Positions 22,901-34,756 of a stretch of 64,000 nt of DNA are shown here, piece by piece. Made by a program: the position numbers and the translations under genes. The notes under the pieces are model-generated. The model did not search any database. It had not been told where the DNA came from and saw nothing but the letters and a program-made list of their open reading frames with translations. How positions within the stretch are numbered: position 1 is the stretch's first letter; every line of letters begins with the position of its first letter. Origin of the DNA: Macrotis lagotis (taxonomy: Eukaryota; Chordata; Mammalia; Peramelemorphia; Peramelidae); assembly GCF_037893015.1 (NCBI RefSeq), contig NC_133663.1:144440577-144504576 (forward strand), in the 5' to 3' direction.

Positions 22901-23110
22901 GTCAGATTGCCAAGGGCTGGGAGGTAGGCGTAAATAAAGAGACTTCTTGGCTTTTGACTCAGCCTTTAAGCCCTTCCCCATCTGAGAGCTTTAATCTGCC
23001 AGTGTCATTTAACACAAGAGACAGCTCCACCTTGGGACTGCTCAACTCCTCCTCTTTCTGAAAATGGTCTCACCTTCTTCCCTCCCCTCCCACCCTCTTT
23101 GGCACTACTT
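22901..23110 (-). promoter_or_regulatory. SLITRK6: SLITRK6 core promoter region (predicted)
   Basis: This short region is richer in G+C than its surroundings and has no repeat. On the minus strand it holds a TATA-like TTTATTTA near 22932-22938, and an AP-1 type TGAGTCA at 22955-22961. A CT-rich tract lies at 23070-23100. The position fits the predicted first exon. The motifs are short and the call rests mainly on position. Confidence 0.35.
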
Positions 23111-23261
23111 GCATACTAAGTATAGGATGAGTGAATTTGTATGGAAAGAATTGAATACTATTTAATAAACATTTTAATGAATGATTTTGCTAATGAAGTA
23201 GGGACCAAGAACTTTTTACTATATCTTAAATTCTCCAATTTGTCACATAGCCCTGTTTTCA

Positions 23262-23281
23262 TGTGTCTGTGTGTTTGTGTG

Positions 23282-23322
<41 letters not shown>

Positions 23323-23324
23323 TC
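23262..23324. repeat. (TG)n microsatellite
   Basis: A TG dinucleotide run with a few interruptions lies about 150-350 bp upstream of the predicted promoter. Confidence 0.95.
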
Positions 23325-24024
23325 CAAAATAAAAATAATTCTCTAACCTCTAGTTTTTTGGAGTTTTTTTTTGTATTGATTTCAGCAATGAAATTTAGTC
23401 TTTCATCTCTCAAAATTGCTTGTAAGATTGAAATTTAACACTGCTGAGATTTGGCAGACTATTCTTATGAAAGTTAAAAGTTACTATAAGTTTAGTAGCA
23501 AAAATAAGGTTATATGATTGTCAGCAATTTGACTTTTAAGAAAAATATGCATTTCTTGATATTTATTAAAGTGACAAGCTAAAAGCTAATCTGCTTTATC
23601 TAGAGCAGAAACAGCTATATTTTAATTTGATTGCTTTTGTAAAGTAATTTATTCATCTGTATTTGTAGAGCAATGCACCTAGCATTATTACAGGTCTTTG
23701 AGTTATTACACATTTTTAAATATACTCTTTTTTGGAATTACATATAATTGAGCAATTCTATTCATAAATTCATTGGATATTAGGACTAGAGCTAAAAGGG
23801 ACCTTACAGGCCAGCTAGTCCAACCCCCTCCATTTTTTCAGGGATACAGTTAAAATCCTGATTAGCTTATAAATTAACCAAGTTATGGTGGCACTAGAAG
23901 AGAAGAAAAATTTTATTGTTTTCCTGAAATATGCAATTGTAAACCACCCCTTTTTAAAAGTTTTCAAAATCTATGTATAAAATATATGGTCTATACTTCA
24001 TAATTCCTTTCCTGACAGCTAAAG

Positions 24025-24058
<34 letters not shown>

Positions 24059-24822
24059 GAAATTAGAATCTATTTCAGGTATCTTAAAACTAAAGTTATT
24101 TTTAAAAGTGATATTATTGTTTTAATGTAAATCTAAGGATCACTAATAATGTCATCAATCTTAGTAGGTACTCATCTAGCATACTTATGTATTCATCTAG
24201 AATTCATATTTTAAATATTATGGTAAATTATTATAAGTAAATAGTTCATCTTTGTACTGTTTTGTTTAACTCAAAGCAATTTATTAAAATAATTATGGCA
24301 AAAAAGATAAACCGAATAGTGTAGGAATCTGACAGTTTCCTTAAATGCAGCCTAGTTTTATGCTCCATGTTTTTAAGATTTCTTACTCAAACTTTCTCTA
24401 AAATGTATTTTCTTTTTTTAAAAATGAGCTTATCAGTTTCTTCAACTGTTATTAAGTTAGTGAAGTTTCACTAATAAAACCCACAACTGTCAGCATCCTT
24501 TATTTCCCAAAAGACTGTTAAAAAAAAGATATTGCTTTTTACCTTGGCACAAAGAACTAAAACTTTTGCATATCCAAAATGAGCAAGTACATTCTGGTAC
24601 TTACATGGAAATACTCGAATAATTCAAGATTAAAACACTTTTTTTTTTTTAAATTAGGGCTTAAATACATCAAATATCATTTTCTGTAGTGAGAACATGG
24701 TTTAAAATGGATACTACTTTCATTTTAAACAACATATATAATTCTTGCTTTGCAATAGGGATGTTTGCAACAAGAAATCTTTGAATCACTTATATTATTT
24801 CCAACTTTGTGCAACTAATAAT
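23325..24822. other. AT-rich non-genic DNA with small repeats
   Basis: No gene is seen. A SINE/MIR-like fragment ('GGGACCTTACAGGCCAGCTA', then 'GTCCAACCCCCTC') lies at about 23775-23845, and a (TAA)n run at 24029-24057. Confidence 0.55.
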
Positions 24823-24837
24823 TTCTGAAGCCATTTT

Positions 24838-25150
24838 TTTTAGGTTTTTTTTAAGGATTTTTTTTTAGGTTTGTTTTTTGTTTTTATTTTTTTTTTTGCA
24901 AGGCATTGGAGTTAAGTGGCTTGCCCACGGCCACACAGCAGGGTAATTATTGTCTGAGGTGGGATTTGAACTCAGGTAATCCTGATTCCAGGGCCAGTGC
25001 TCTATCCACTGTGCCACCTAGCTGCCCCTAATCAGATTTCTTTTTTTTCTTTTTGGTTTTTGCAAAGCAAATGGGGTTAAGTGGCTTGCCCAAAGCCGCA
25101 CAGCTAGGTAATTATTAAATATCTGAGACCGGATTTGAACCCAGGTACTC
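24838..25150 (-). mobile_element. two tandem SINEs sharing one target-site duplication
   Basis: Two reversed tRNA-derived SINE copies lie head to tail: 24884-25028 ends in a complete 'CACCTAGCTGCCCC' head, and 25036-25150 lacks its 5' part. The pair is flanked by a 15-bp direct repeat TTCTGAAGCCATTTT at 24823-24837 and 25151-25165. This suggests the truncated SINE inserted first and a second one landed in its A tail. Confidence 0.85.
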
Positions 25151-25221
25151 TTCTGAAGCCATTTTGTGGAATCCCTTGGCTTACCTTCATTTTAATATTC
25201 TTTTAGTCATTTATTATCTGC

Positions 25222-25300
25222 CTGTCTGTTCATTTATTCATCCATTCATTCATTTATTCATACATTCATTCCTTTGTTTATTTGTTTATTTATGTTTCTT
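25222..25300. repeat. (ATTC)n/(TTTA)n degenerate microsatellite
   Basis: Imperfect ATTC and then TTTA units. Confidence 0.8.
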
Positions 25301-26342
25301 GCCTTACCAGTATGCCAGAGTACTCACAAAGGAATAATGAGTAATTTTTATTTAGGTGAGAAATAGAAAGAGAGAAGGAATCAATAATATAGTAAATAAT
25401 ATAGTGAACTAATGATAATATATATTGTCAATAATTTAGTAAATTGTATTTTCTATAACATAGTATTGACTATATATTGTTAACAGTATAGTAAACTAAC
25501 AAATGATCAAAACATAGACCACTCTGGTAATTAAATTGACTCTATTCACTATTTCTAGCACTTGAGGGGGGGTAGGGGAGAAAAAAGGAAAAAAGAGCTA
25601 TAATCATTCCCAATTCCCACTGTTAACTAATTCTTGTAAGTTCATTATATGTGGTTTTCACATGCATGAATGGAAATTAAAACAAAGAGAAAAATAATAT
25701 AACCTAGAGAAATGGAAGAAGAAAGAAGGCAGGAAGTGAAATTTACCTACTGAGATGTGAACAAGGTGAATTAAAGACCTCTAGAGAAGGTATGAACAAT
25801 CAAAGTCAGCAATAATGGTTTGAATTCATGTTTTTACCATTGACATAGATGTAATAGCAATTTCCTAATTCTTTCCATAGTTTTGCAGACTATCATTGTT
25901 GGCTATAAAATAAAAAAAACACTATTATTTCATCATGCTTAAAGTTCTGTTGTAACTACATTATTTGAGAGAGAGGGTAGAATTTGAGGACCAGACCCTT
26001 TTGGTGGGAAGTTTGGAAAGCAAAATATCAGGCAAAGAAAAATTCTAGCACAGCTTATTGAAGACAATTTAAATAATTGTGATGTAATTAAAAATCCTGA
26101 AAAGACATTTAGTATCACAAACTTAGTGATTGTAAATGTCATATGGTTGAATCCCCTCATTTTAAAGATGAAGATATAGAAACCAACAGGTGATAAATCA
26201 CTTACTTAAGTTAACATAGGCATAAAGTAATAGATCTATGTATAATTCAACCTTCCCTTACTCCAAGACTAACACGTTTCCCAAAATACTTTTCCTATAT
26301 TGGAGAATCATTAGGTATTTATTGAATATAATAATAGTAGTA
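25301..26342. other. AT-rich non-genic DNA with a MIR-like fragment
   Basis: No gene is seen. A diverged SINE piece ('GAATCCCCTCATTTTAAAGATGAAG') split by changes lies at about 26140-26285 on the plus strand. The rest is unique. Confidence 0.45.
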
Positions 26343-26430
26343 GTAGTTGTTGTTGTTGTCTTTCAATGTTGAAGAAGTCCTTGACATCAGGCAAGTCAAG
26401 ACTTGCACATAAGATTGATTAAATGGGAGG
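26343..26430 (-). mobile_element. 3'-end fragment of a non-L1 LINE
   Basis: 'GTTGTTGTTGTTGTC' and 'TTGAAGAAGTCCTTGACATC' match the reverse complement of the 3' terminus of the RTE-like element described at 40795-42040 (reverse reading '...GATGTC...GA...GACAACAACAAC'). It is short and diverged. Confidence 0.5.
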
Positions 26431-26885
26431 GCATAAAACACACACACATAGACACACCCATATACATCCTGACATAAAACCACATTTCATTACCAACCAC
26501 ATTAGTGAAATCATTCAGTAATGGATCATGAGGAAAGTAACCAGTTTCCAATCTCAATCTGTACAAATGGCAATGGGCTATTAGTTTACTTCCATGATTC
26601 ACTTGTGAAGATTACATGTTTCTTTATTTCTTACATGAAGCTTTTTTCAAAGTAAATTGAACAGCCATCTTGACTTATCTTACCCAGTTTTAGCAATCAC
26701 TGTGCACCAACTGCAATAAAAATCAGAGCTGTATTGCTTCCCTTGTCAAACTAATCTAGTGTTGCATCACTGTCAATGCTATTTTTCACATTGAATGGAA
26801 AATGGAGAGTTCTCTCAAATAGTGGTGAGTAAACCAAGTCTATAAGTGGTGTTCCTGTGCTGTGCTCTTTTCCATAGTAATGATT

Positions 26886-26887
<2 letters not shown>

Positions 26888-26928
<41 letters not shown>

Positions 26929-26930
26929 TT
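26888..26930. repeat. (AT)n microsatellite
   Basis: A nearly pure AT run with one G. Confidence 0.95.
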
Positions 26931-27308
26931 CATCAGAATGCAAATTCCTAGAAGACAAAGACTGACATTGATATCTTTGTATAGCATCAAACACAGTCAT
27001 CCACAGTGAAAATGTTCTTGCTCATTGAATCTATTTCTGTTTATTGAATGCAAACCCTAATTAGAAGTTGCAAAATGCACATCCTTCTTTATGTATATAG
27101 GATAATTTGATACAATGGAAGATATTCAGGGATAGTAAAATTAGAAATTTATGTAACAAAGTGTGATACAATTAAGTTATCAAAGAAGTAGCATCATATC
27201 CTTCATCATTTATTATGAAAGAAGTTTTTTTGAGAAATAAGAGATATATGAGATGTTTGCAATTTAAACAAATAGTAGTAACAGGAATATTTTTGAATAC
27301 TTATTTCT

Positions 27309-27872
27309 TTTTTTTAAAGAAAGATTTTATTTATTTTGAGTTTTACAATTTTTCCCCCATTCTTGCTTCCCTCCCTTCACCCCCCACATTCTCTGTTAGT
27401 GTTTACATTGGTTCCATTTTATACATTGATCTCAGTTGAATGTGATGACAGAGAAATCATATCCTTAAGGAAGAAAACTAAAATATGAGATAGTAAAATT
27501 GCATATTAATATAATTCTTTTTTATAATTTGGCATTAATAATCTTTGGTCTTTGTTCAAAGTCCATAATTCTTTCTCTGGATATGGATGGTATTCTCCAT
27601 TGCAGATAGCTCAAAATTGTTCTTGCTTGTTGCACTGAAGGAATGAGCAAGTCCATCAGGGTTGATCATCACTCCCCATGTTGCTGTTGGGGTGTACAGT
27701 GTTTTTCTGGTTCTGCTCATCTCACTCAGCATCCGTTCATGTCAATCTTTCCAGGCTTCCCTGAATTCCCATCCCTCCTGGTTTCTAATAGAACAATAGT
27801 GTTCCATGACATACACATACAACAGTTTGTTCAGCCATTCCCCAATTGATGGACATTCACTTAATTTCCACA
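27309..27872 (-). mobile_element. 5'-truncated L1 LINE with exact target-site duplication
   Basis: The plus strand begins with the reverse of an L1 A tail and pyrimidine-rich 3' UTR end, and runs into reversed ORF2 sequence ('CCATTCCCCAATTGATGGAC'). A 13-bp direct repeat AATACTTATTTCT at 27296-27308 and 27873-27885 defines a 564-bp insertion. It carries no intact ORF. Confidence 0.93.
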
Positions 27873-27898
27873 AATACTTATTTCTAAGGGGCATTATT

Positions 27899-28058
27899 AT
27901 TTTGTTGTTGTTTTTATTTGCAAGACAATGGGGTTAAGTGACCTGCCCAGGGTCACATAGCTGAGTAAGTACCAAGTGTTTCAGGTTTGATTTGAACTCA
28001 GGTCCTTCCAGACTTCAGGGCTTGTGCTCTATACACTGTGTCACCTAGCTGCTGCCAT
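27899..28058 (-). mobile_element. tRNA-derived SINE, older subfamily
   Basis: 'CAAGACAATGGGGTTAAGTG', 'CCCAGGGTCACATAGCT', 'TGATTTGAACTCAGGTCC' and 'TCACCTAGCTGCTGCC' are in order for a reversed copy. The core differs from the young copies (GTCACATAGCT rather than CCACACAGCTAG). Confidence 0.85.
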
Positions 28059-28220
28059 GAGGAACATTCTTTTGAAGAAACTTTTTTGAAACCTAGAAAG
28101 AAATTATGTACCATTGGTTTTTGGTCATTCCACGTTTGGAGATCATTTACTTTTCCCATGATCAATTCTTGATTGATGCAGATTGAATAAAATGTTTTGT
28201 GGTATTAGTCTTGTAATTTT

Positions 28221-28382
28221 TTTTTTTATTTTAAGTTATTTTCTTTTGGGTTTTTTGCAAGGCAATAGGGTTAAAGTGACTTGCCCAAGGCCACACATCT
28301 AGGTAATTATTAAGTGTCTGAGGCCAGGTACTCCTGACTCCAGGGCCAGTGCTCTATCCACTGCACCACCTAGCCACCCCCA
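28221..28382 (-). mobile_element. tRNA-derived marsupial SINE
   Basis: A reversed, nearly full copy with a small internal deletion in the 'GGATTTGAACCC' region (28323-28330). Flanking direct repeats at 28208-28220 and 28383-28395 match at 11 of 13 bases. Confidence 0.88.
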
Positions 28383-28395
28383 GTGTTGTAGTTTT

Positions 28396-29716
28396 AAGAT
28401 TATATTCAATGATGATAGGTAAGGAGCTATAAAATCACTGGGTTCATAGAATATAATATTATAGATATTTGCTATATTCAGAGAAGGTAGATAGTTTTTA
28501 GACCACTTTATTTAACATCTTTCTTTTAACTCATTCAGAATGTGACATACTCAAGGCATCACAGTCAGTAGGTGTAAAGCCAGGAGATACATGAACAGGT
28601 AAATATTTAACATGTAATGGGAAACAGTAAGCTTGAAAATGAAGCTATATTCATTTCACGCTTTTGTCTAAGGCAGGCTTTGAAACAAAGGCCACAATTC
28701 TGTGTCAGTATGATTTTTTTTCCGGAGTAAAAATGAAGAAATGTGTCAGAGTATTTTCAGGCAGAGGATCTAGAATGTATACTGAGAGAAGGCTCTTTTT
28801 GAAAGAAGTATAAACAGGGACAAATGAAATTGAAAATCTATGTAAATCATGCTCTACAAATATCAAAAAGGTATTAAAATAATGTGATAGCTAAGATTAT
28901 TTCAAAGGAAAATTTTTCAAATATCTAAACCTAGAAATAAAATAATGGGAAATATATGCTATGCAGTCCTATGGACACCTTGAGTAGGTCACACTGAAAT
29001 GTGCTGTAATGCCTCTGAAATAGAAATCTTGAAGGGACAAGTATATAAAAGATTTAGATTTAAGCACATTAAGGGACTGAAAGACACTGATCTTCCATTT
29101 GTGGTTAGGTCCTTTAGTTGTCCTTACAAAAAAACTTGACTTTTATACTAAGATGCTTCAATAAATGTGATCTCAATCATGTGATATCCATTCTAACAGT
29201 GGAATATCACAAAATATAAGACATATACTTTTAAAAATTGCCTTTTTCATGTAAAATCCATATTTTCAAATAATATTGGGAAAGTTAGCTTGAAATAATT
29301 TTATTTTCAAATTTACTTCTGAGTTTTGCTGGTAATAAAAATAAAATGATAGTGATTATTTTCTGTCAAAATACTACAGCTACCTATGTTCTCAGATTTA
29401 ATATTTGAATGCTGAATTTTCAGTCCATGTATCAAAGGAAATTAAGTTCACAGTACTCTATAGATATTAATATTGTTGTTATGTAATATATACTCAATCA
29501 GTATGAAGGCCTAATATGATGATAATAATTTATGCATTTGTATTGAAAGGACCCTGTCCTTTCACAGTAGAAGAATGGATGATTTTAACATAATTCAGCA
29601 AAACACATCTTTGGGCAGACATATATTTTATATAAGATTATCAAAGAAAACGTGTTACTTAAATATATAAAAAAGCTCATGATATCTTTGAAGAACTCTG
29701 AAATCTAAGTGAAAGC
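28396..29716. other. unique AT-rich non-genic DNA
   Basis: No gene or clear repeat is recognised, apart from a possible MIR trace near 28500-28590. Confidence 0.45.
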
Positions 29717-29866
29717 TTTTTTTTTTTTTAGGTTTTTCGGGTTGCCCAAGTGGCTTGCCCAAGGCCACACAGCTAGGTAATTATTAACTGTTTGAGGCCG
29801 AATTTGAACCCAGGTACTCCTGACTCCATGACTGGTGCTCTATCCACTGCGCCACCTAGCTGCCCC
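29717..29866 (-). mobile_element. tRNA-derived marsupial SINE
   Basis: Reversed copy with T-run (tail), 'AAGGCCACACAGCTAGG', 'TTTGAACCCAGGTACTCC' and 'GCCACCTAGCTGCCCC'. A few bases near 29738-29748 differ from other copies. Confidence 0.9.
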
Positions 29867-29900
29867 ATGAAATCATTTTTAAACTCTTAAATGCATGGAT

Positions 29901-29950
29901 CACTAAGAAGGTTCATTTCTCCCCTCACTAAGAAGGTTCATTTCTCCCCT
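29901..29950. repeat. perfect 25-bp tandem duplication
   Basis: Bases 29901-29925 (starting CACTAAGAAGG) are repeated without change at 29926-29950. Confidence 0.98.
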
Positions 29951-30484
29951 GAACCCTTAAAAACTTTAAATTAATCACATTTTAATTTTATCTAATAATT
30001 TCCTGAATGTTCAAGTTTATTTAAAGATAAAGGCATGATGACAATGATAGAATGACCTACTCCAGAAAATTTGTGACATCTTAGTTCCTGTTTTTTGATT
30101 TACATTCAGCAGGTACCTAACCATCTTGCCTCCTTGTTCATACTAGCAAGATGAAAATAAATAAAATTCTCTGACAGAAATTTTGTACAGATGTAGATCT
30201 CTTCTTCTCAGATGCAACATTCTAGTATATTTAAAAAGACCACCTGATTCATTTTGGTTTTTCACTAATCTTATACATCCTTTAGTTTTTTTTTTAAAAT
30301 AAGTTTCTTGGTGCCTTAAATTGCAAAGCAGATTGTAGGGAAAAAAAAAACAAAGTGAATTGTCACAAATCCAGAAATTAAATTTTGTGTTCCCCTACTC
30401 AACTGGTGACAGTTTTTACCTTTTTTTTAAATAGTTACTTTTTAAAGCACCTCTACTTATATATGGAAGTATTTTGATATATTC

Positions 30485-30685
30485 AAGTAGGTTAATGTAG
30501 TAGGTGGAATATTCTTCCTATGAAATCATGGATTCAAATTCTTCCTGTGATATTTTCTAGCTGTGTAATTGTGTAACTCAATTGATCTAATATGCCACAG
30601 GCAATTTCCTAGGATTTATACACTAAGATAGAGATGTTAAGATTTCCATCAAAGTAAGAATTTGTACAATGGGATTCTCTGTGCT
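30485..30685 (+). mobile_element. diverged MIR-like SINE
   Basis: 'GGATTCAAATTCTTCC', 'TAGCTGTGTAATTGTG' and a 3' portion with 'GTTAAGATTTCCATCAAAG' suggest an old tRNA-derived SINE in plus orientation. Confidence 0.5.
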
Positions 30686-30933
30686 TAAAGAATGACAGAT
30701 TTGTTGATTCTTCATTCATTAATACATATATAAAAACACACTAATATTATGATAATATATTTCAAAAGTGCATATGGATTTAAAAAATTGAGTCAATTTT
30801 CAAGACATTTCCAAATGTTTGACCTTATCCTGGTAGAAAAAAAATAAAGAAAATTTTTTTTAATGATTTAAAAGCTTGATTTGTTTGAACTCAGATATTC
30901 TGACATTAGATAGGCATTACTGATGATAATTTC

Positions 30934-31087
30934 TTTTTTTTTTAGTTTTTTGCAAGGCAAATGGGGTTAAGTGGCTTGCCCAAGGCCACACAGCTAGGTA
31001 ATTATTAAGTGTCTGAGACCGGATTTGAACCCAGCTACTGCTGACTCTAAGGCTGGTTGCCTTATCCACTACGCCACCTAGCTGCCC
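30934..31087 (-). mobile_element. tRNA-derived marsupial SINE with target-site duplication
   Basis: Full reversed copy, T-run to 'GCCACCTAGCTGCCC'. The 14-bp direct repeat CTGATGATAATTTC at 30920-30933 and 31088-31101 marks the insertion. Confidence 0.94.
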
Positions 31088-31127
31088 CTGATGATAATTT
31101 CAAATGTAATATAATCTATTTTGATTA

Positions 31128-31250
31128 AATATACACATGCATACACACATATGTCCGTGTACATATATACACAATTCTTGCCTATCTATGTGCCTATGTA
31201 CATACATTTATGCATATATTCATGCATGCATATAAAAGCACATGCCAACA
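31128..31250. repeat. CA/TA-rich low-complexity tract
   Basis: Irregular ACACATA, TGTACATA and GCATGCAT units. Confidence 0.7.
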
Positions 31251-31964
31251 GATTTTTAATATAAGGCTTACTTCCCTCTGCCAATATGTACTCCCTTCTA
31301 ATTCATATACATGTACTCTGGGAATGCAAACTCATTTTGATATTAAGGAAACATAATTAGAAAAAATCTTTCTCTTTGTTTTCTATTGTGTTTTGAATAG
31401 GAATATTATTTTCCACAGATAGCAAATATCTTTTTAAAACACATATATATTTGTTGAGGAAAAATATCAGCAAATAGATTGGCTAATAAATTATGAACTG
31501 TGATTTAAATTGTAAGATTATCTGTCTCAGTTATTAATCAGCTAAGGAATTAATATCAAAAGGCAGTTGCTGAAATATTAGAGTCAGCATTGGTACTAAT
31601 AGTAACCATAAGTTGAAATATTCCTAGTGACACATTTCAGTGAATAATGTTGGCATTTTTGTTGAGAGAAAAATTGCTGAAGAAATCTAAATGTAAAGTA
31701 AGTAATATTAAAATTTTAGTATTCAACTTTTAAAACTCTTCTGAAACTTAGAGTATGAACTTTTTTTAGTTATGAATAATTCATTTATATTCCTATAATA
31801 GTATATTGCTTCAGAACCCAACTATCTTCAATAAATTAAAAAAATGTATACTTCATTTATATACATAAGAATTGCCTGAGGATAGAAATAAATCTCTACA
31901 TTTGTGTTCAACTGAACTTTTGATGATTTCATTGTTCTACTGATTTTTTTCCTAAATATCTCCT
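31251..31964. other. unique AT-rich non-genic DNA
   Basis: Nothing recognisable. Confidence 0.4.
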
Positions 31965-32340
31965 TTTGGGAGTTGGGGTGGTGGACCAGCTTTTAATATG
32001 TGAGACACGGACAGATATATGTATACAAAAATATGCATCCTCTCTATATTTAAGAATGTTCTCAGGGAGAAAAATTTATGGAAGTAAAGAAATGGAAACA
32101 AATTCAATGTCCATTGATTGGAAATGTATAAACGTGGTAATTATAGGTAATGAAATGCCATTGTGAAATAAGAAATAACAGAGAAGCATGTAAAGACGCT
32201 ATGAACTGATGCAAAATGAAGTAGAATTAGAACAGGAAAAACAAAACACACAATGACTATAACAAAATTATAGGACAAGATTGCCTCTAAAGAATACATA
32301 AATTAAGATTTACCTCCTTCCCTTGTTTCTTTACAGAGGT
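31965..32340 (+). mobile_element. old L1 3' ORF2/UTR fragment of a different subfamily
   Basis: 'AATTCAATGTCCATTGATTGG', then 'AGAGAAGCATGTAAAGACG', 'ATGAACTGATGCAAAATGAAG' and 'AGAACAGGAAAAACAAAACAC' with small gaps follow the L1 ORF2 3' end, but diverge from the L1 copies at 46388 and 52212. Confidence 0.65.
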
Positions 32341-33179
32341 ACAAAATTAGTGGTGTAGTATATTACATTTAAAAATCACTTTTTTTAATATTGATTAGTT
32401 TTGCTGATTTTCTCCCCTCTTAATCTGCTATAAACATCAGCTTTATGGAATGAATTAGGAGAGGGTTATATTTGGAAATGTGGGTAATAGGAAAACAAAA
32501 CATGATTATTATTCTCACAATCTAAATTGTCATGGGTTAATTTAAAGTATATGGTTTGATTTTAAATTTATCTAAAGGATACAAATTTGACTAAATTACT
32601 TTGAATTCTTAAGTCTATAAATACAATTCAACAAAGATTTTTCTGCTACATGCCAAGTAGGTTAAAAAAGAAGACTGCAAATAATACATCAGTCTTCAAG
32701 AAGTTAATAATTTGATGGAAGAGTACAGAATGTGGACACATGAGGGGATATAATACTCATACAAGATAATTAGTAATGAGGAAAATAAAATTTATATGTA
32801 CTGTCATAGAATATAAAGAGATAAGAATTTATTTCTCAAGGATTCTTTTTTCTTTCTAGTCATAAGCTAAAGTCTTATTAAAAATGCAAACTTTTGTACC
32901 ACTTAAACCTTTTTCTTCTGCAAATCCCACAACATTGTTGTTAGCTTTTAGAAATAAAAAGACAAATTCTGAGAAGGAAATAAATTTACCCATCATTTTA
33001 GAAGTAGCATGATTCAGAAATAGAACTTGATCTCAGAACTTGTAATGTGTTTAATGTACTCTTGGAGAAAAATTAAATATTATGAATTTCACATAAAATA
33101 AATCAAAATAGGGGAAACAGTGAAATAAAATCACTTTATAGGAGGTTAATTACAGTGCATAAGGTGTTTATGTTGGAGT
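32341..33179. other. unique AT-rich non-genic DNA
   Basis: No gene or well-matched repeat is seen. Confidence 0.4.
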
Positions 33180-33360
33180 CATGAAGAGGTGATTTCAGAT
33201 ACTGCTCCAGACTCTTACTAGCTATCTTACTACTAATGTCTGCTTCAGTTTCTTTAGTTATATAATAGCTTCATCTTATAGGGTTGTCAAGAGAATCAAA
33301 TGAAATAATATTTATGAAATTAATAGCACTTATGTAGGTGTTACATAGATGCTATCTTCT
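33180..33360 (+). mobile_element. MIR-like SINE
   Basis: 'GATACTGCTCCAGACTC', 'TACTAGCTATCTTACTAC', 'TCAGTTTCTTTAGTTATATAATAG', broken by changes, and 'AGGGTTGTCAAGAGAATCAAA' are in MIR order. Confidence 0.65.
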
Positions 33361-34497
33361 TTCACTCATTCCCTACAATATGTCTTTTAGTACTAATTTG
33401 AAGTCACAAAATAAGGCATGGAATATCTCTTTACACATTGTGGCTATGACTAATAGAGAAAGTGCAGAAAGAACTTGATTGCATTTAAACATATGTGAAA
33501 GAATGAATGAAAAAAGAAACAAAATTTCCTAAAAGACAAATAGCAGGCTAAAACAATTACTATGTGGAATAAATTTATGAAATCATAGCTGAAACAGCAT
33601 AAAAAACAGTTTGCTTCACTGGAGCACTTCTCAGTAGCATGTGATATGTTAGTTATTTCTGAACAATCTCAAATTTTGGCTATACTGCTTGCTGCTATAT
33701 TCTCTTTTCCTACTCATTTAGTACCCTCTAGTGGACACTAGAAAGCATTTACTTTCATAATTTGAAAAGACTGTCAAAATTTGATAATATCAAAAATATT
33801 CAGATTAGGTGTAATCCTTTATATAAGATCTTAGAGTTTAATTTATATTTTCAATTTAATCTGTAGGTAAGTCTCGATGAGCTACATAAGTAATAAACTA
33901 ATTCAAAACAATATTTTTCATAACAAATACTGACAAATCTCTATGTATGTTCATTTTTGAATTTATAATTTTCCACCAGAAAATTATATTGACATCCATA
34001 AAGGCTCTCAAATTAAATCTGACTAAGAGATATTCAGCAGTTACTTATTTGTCCCTGTTTAAATGTGTGCACTGAAAATTGCTACATGGTCAAATTTCTA
34101 ATGTGATACATTAACATATTCATAGCTATGTCTAATATATTTGCTAATATCAGATCACTAAAATAGAAATTTTCTTATTCCTTTAAGTCTCTGATGCCTA
34201 GAAAGAAGCCTGTGACTAATCAATATGAATACTTAGCATCTCAAAGAAATTTTGACAATAAATTGTTTAACATTAAGAGAATTCACAATGAAAACAAAAG
34301 AAAAGTGGGAAGGTATTTTTAAGTTATATTCTACAGCCTACTAAGTATCTATTTCCTTTACCCCCACCATTTTCCCCTGACATGACAAATGTTGTGATTT
34401 GTTTTTTTAAATGGTTTTCTTGATGTCACAATTAATACACCTATGTTTACATGTGTAAGGAGATTGGTGTATGTGTATGTGTAGTGTAAATCTGTTA
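33361..34497. other. unique AT-rich non-genic DNA
   Basis: Nothing recognisable beyond short AT tracts. Confidence 0.4.
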
Positions 34498-34705
34498 AGT
34501 GGAGCTAACTTGGAGTGCTAGGCCTGGCAACTTCCTGAGACATCTTCTTGAGTTCAAATCTGATCTCAGATACAAGCTCTGGGCAAACCACTTAACCCTG
34601 TTTGCCTTAGTTTGTTCATGTGTAAAATGAGCTGGGGAAGGAAAGTGAAAATATCAGTGTCTTTGCCAAGAAAATTCCAAAAGAGGTTACAAAAAAAAAT
34701 TAATG
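34498..34705 (+). mobile_element. SINE of the second marsupial family
   Basis: Head-like 'GGAGTGCTAGGCCTGG', 'GAGTTCAAATCTGATCTCAG', 'GGGCAAACCACTTAACCC', 'TGTGTAAAATGAGCTGG' and the family-specific 'TGTCTTTGCCAAGAAAATTCC', ending in an A-run. Confidence 0.8.
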
Positions 34706-34718
34706 ACTGAGAAGCAAC

Positions 34719-34756
34719 TATCTATCTATCTGTCTGTCTGTCTATCTATCTATCTA
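34719..34756. repeat. (TATC)n/(TGTC)n microsatellite at a SINE tail
   Basis: Tetranucleotide run a few bases past the A-rich end of the preceding SINE. Confidence 0.9.

Noticed and set aside
23141..23332. Cys/Val-rich open frame
   Set aside because: Translation of the (TG)n microsatellite.
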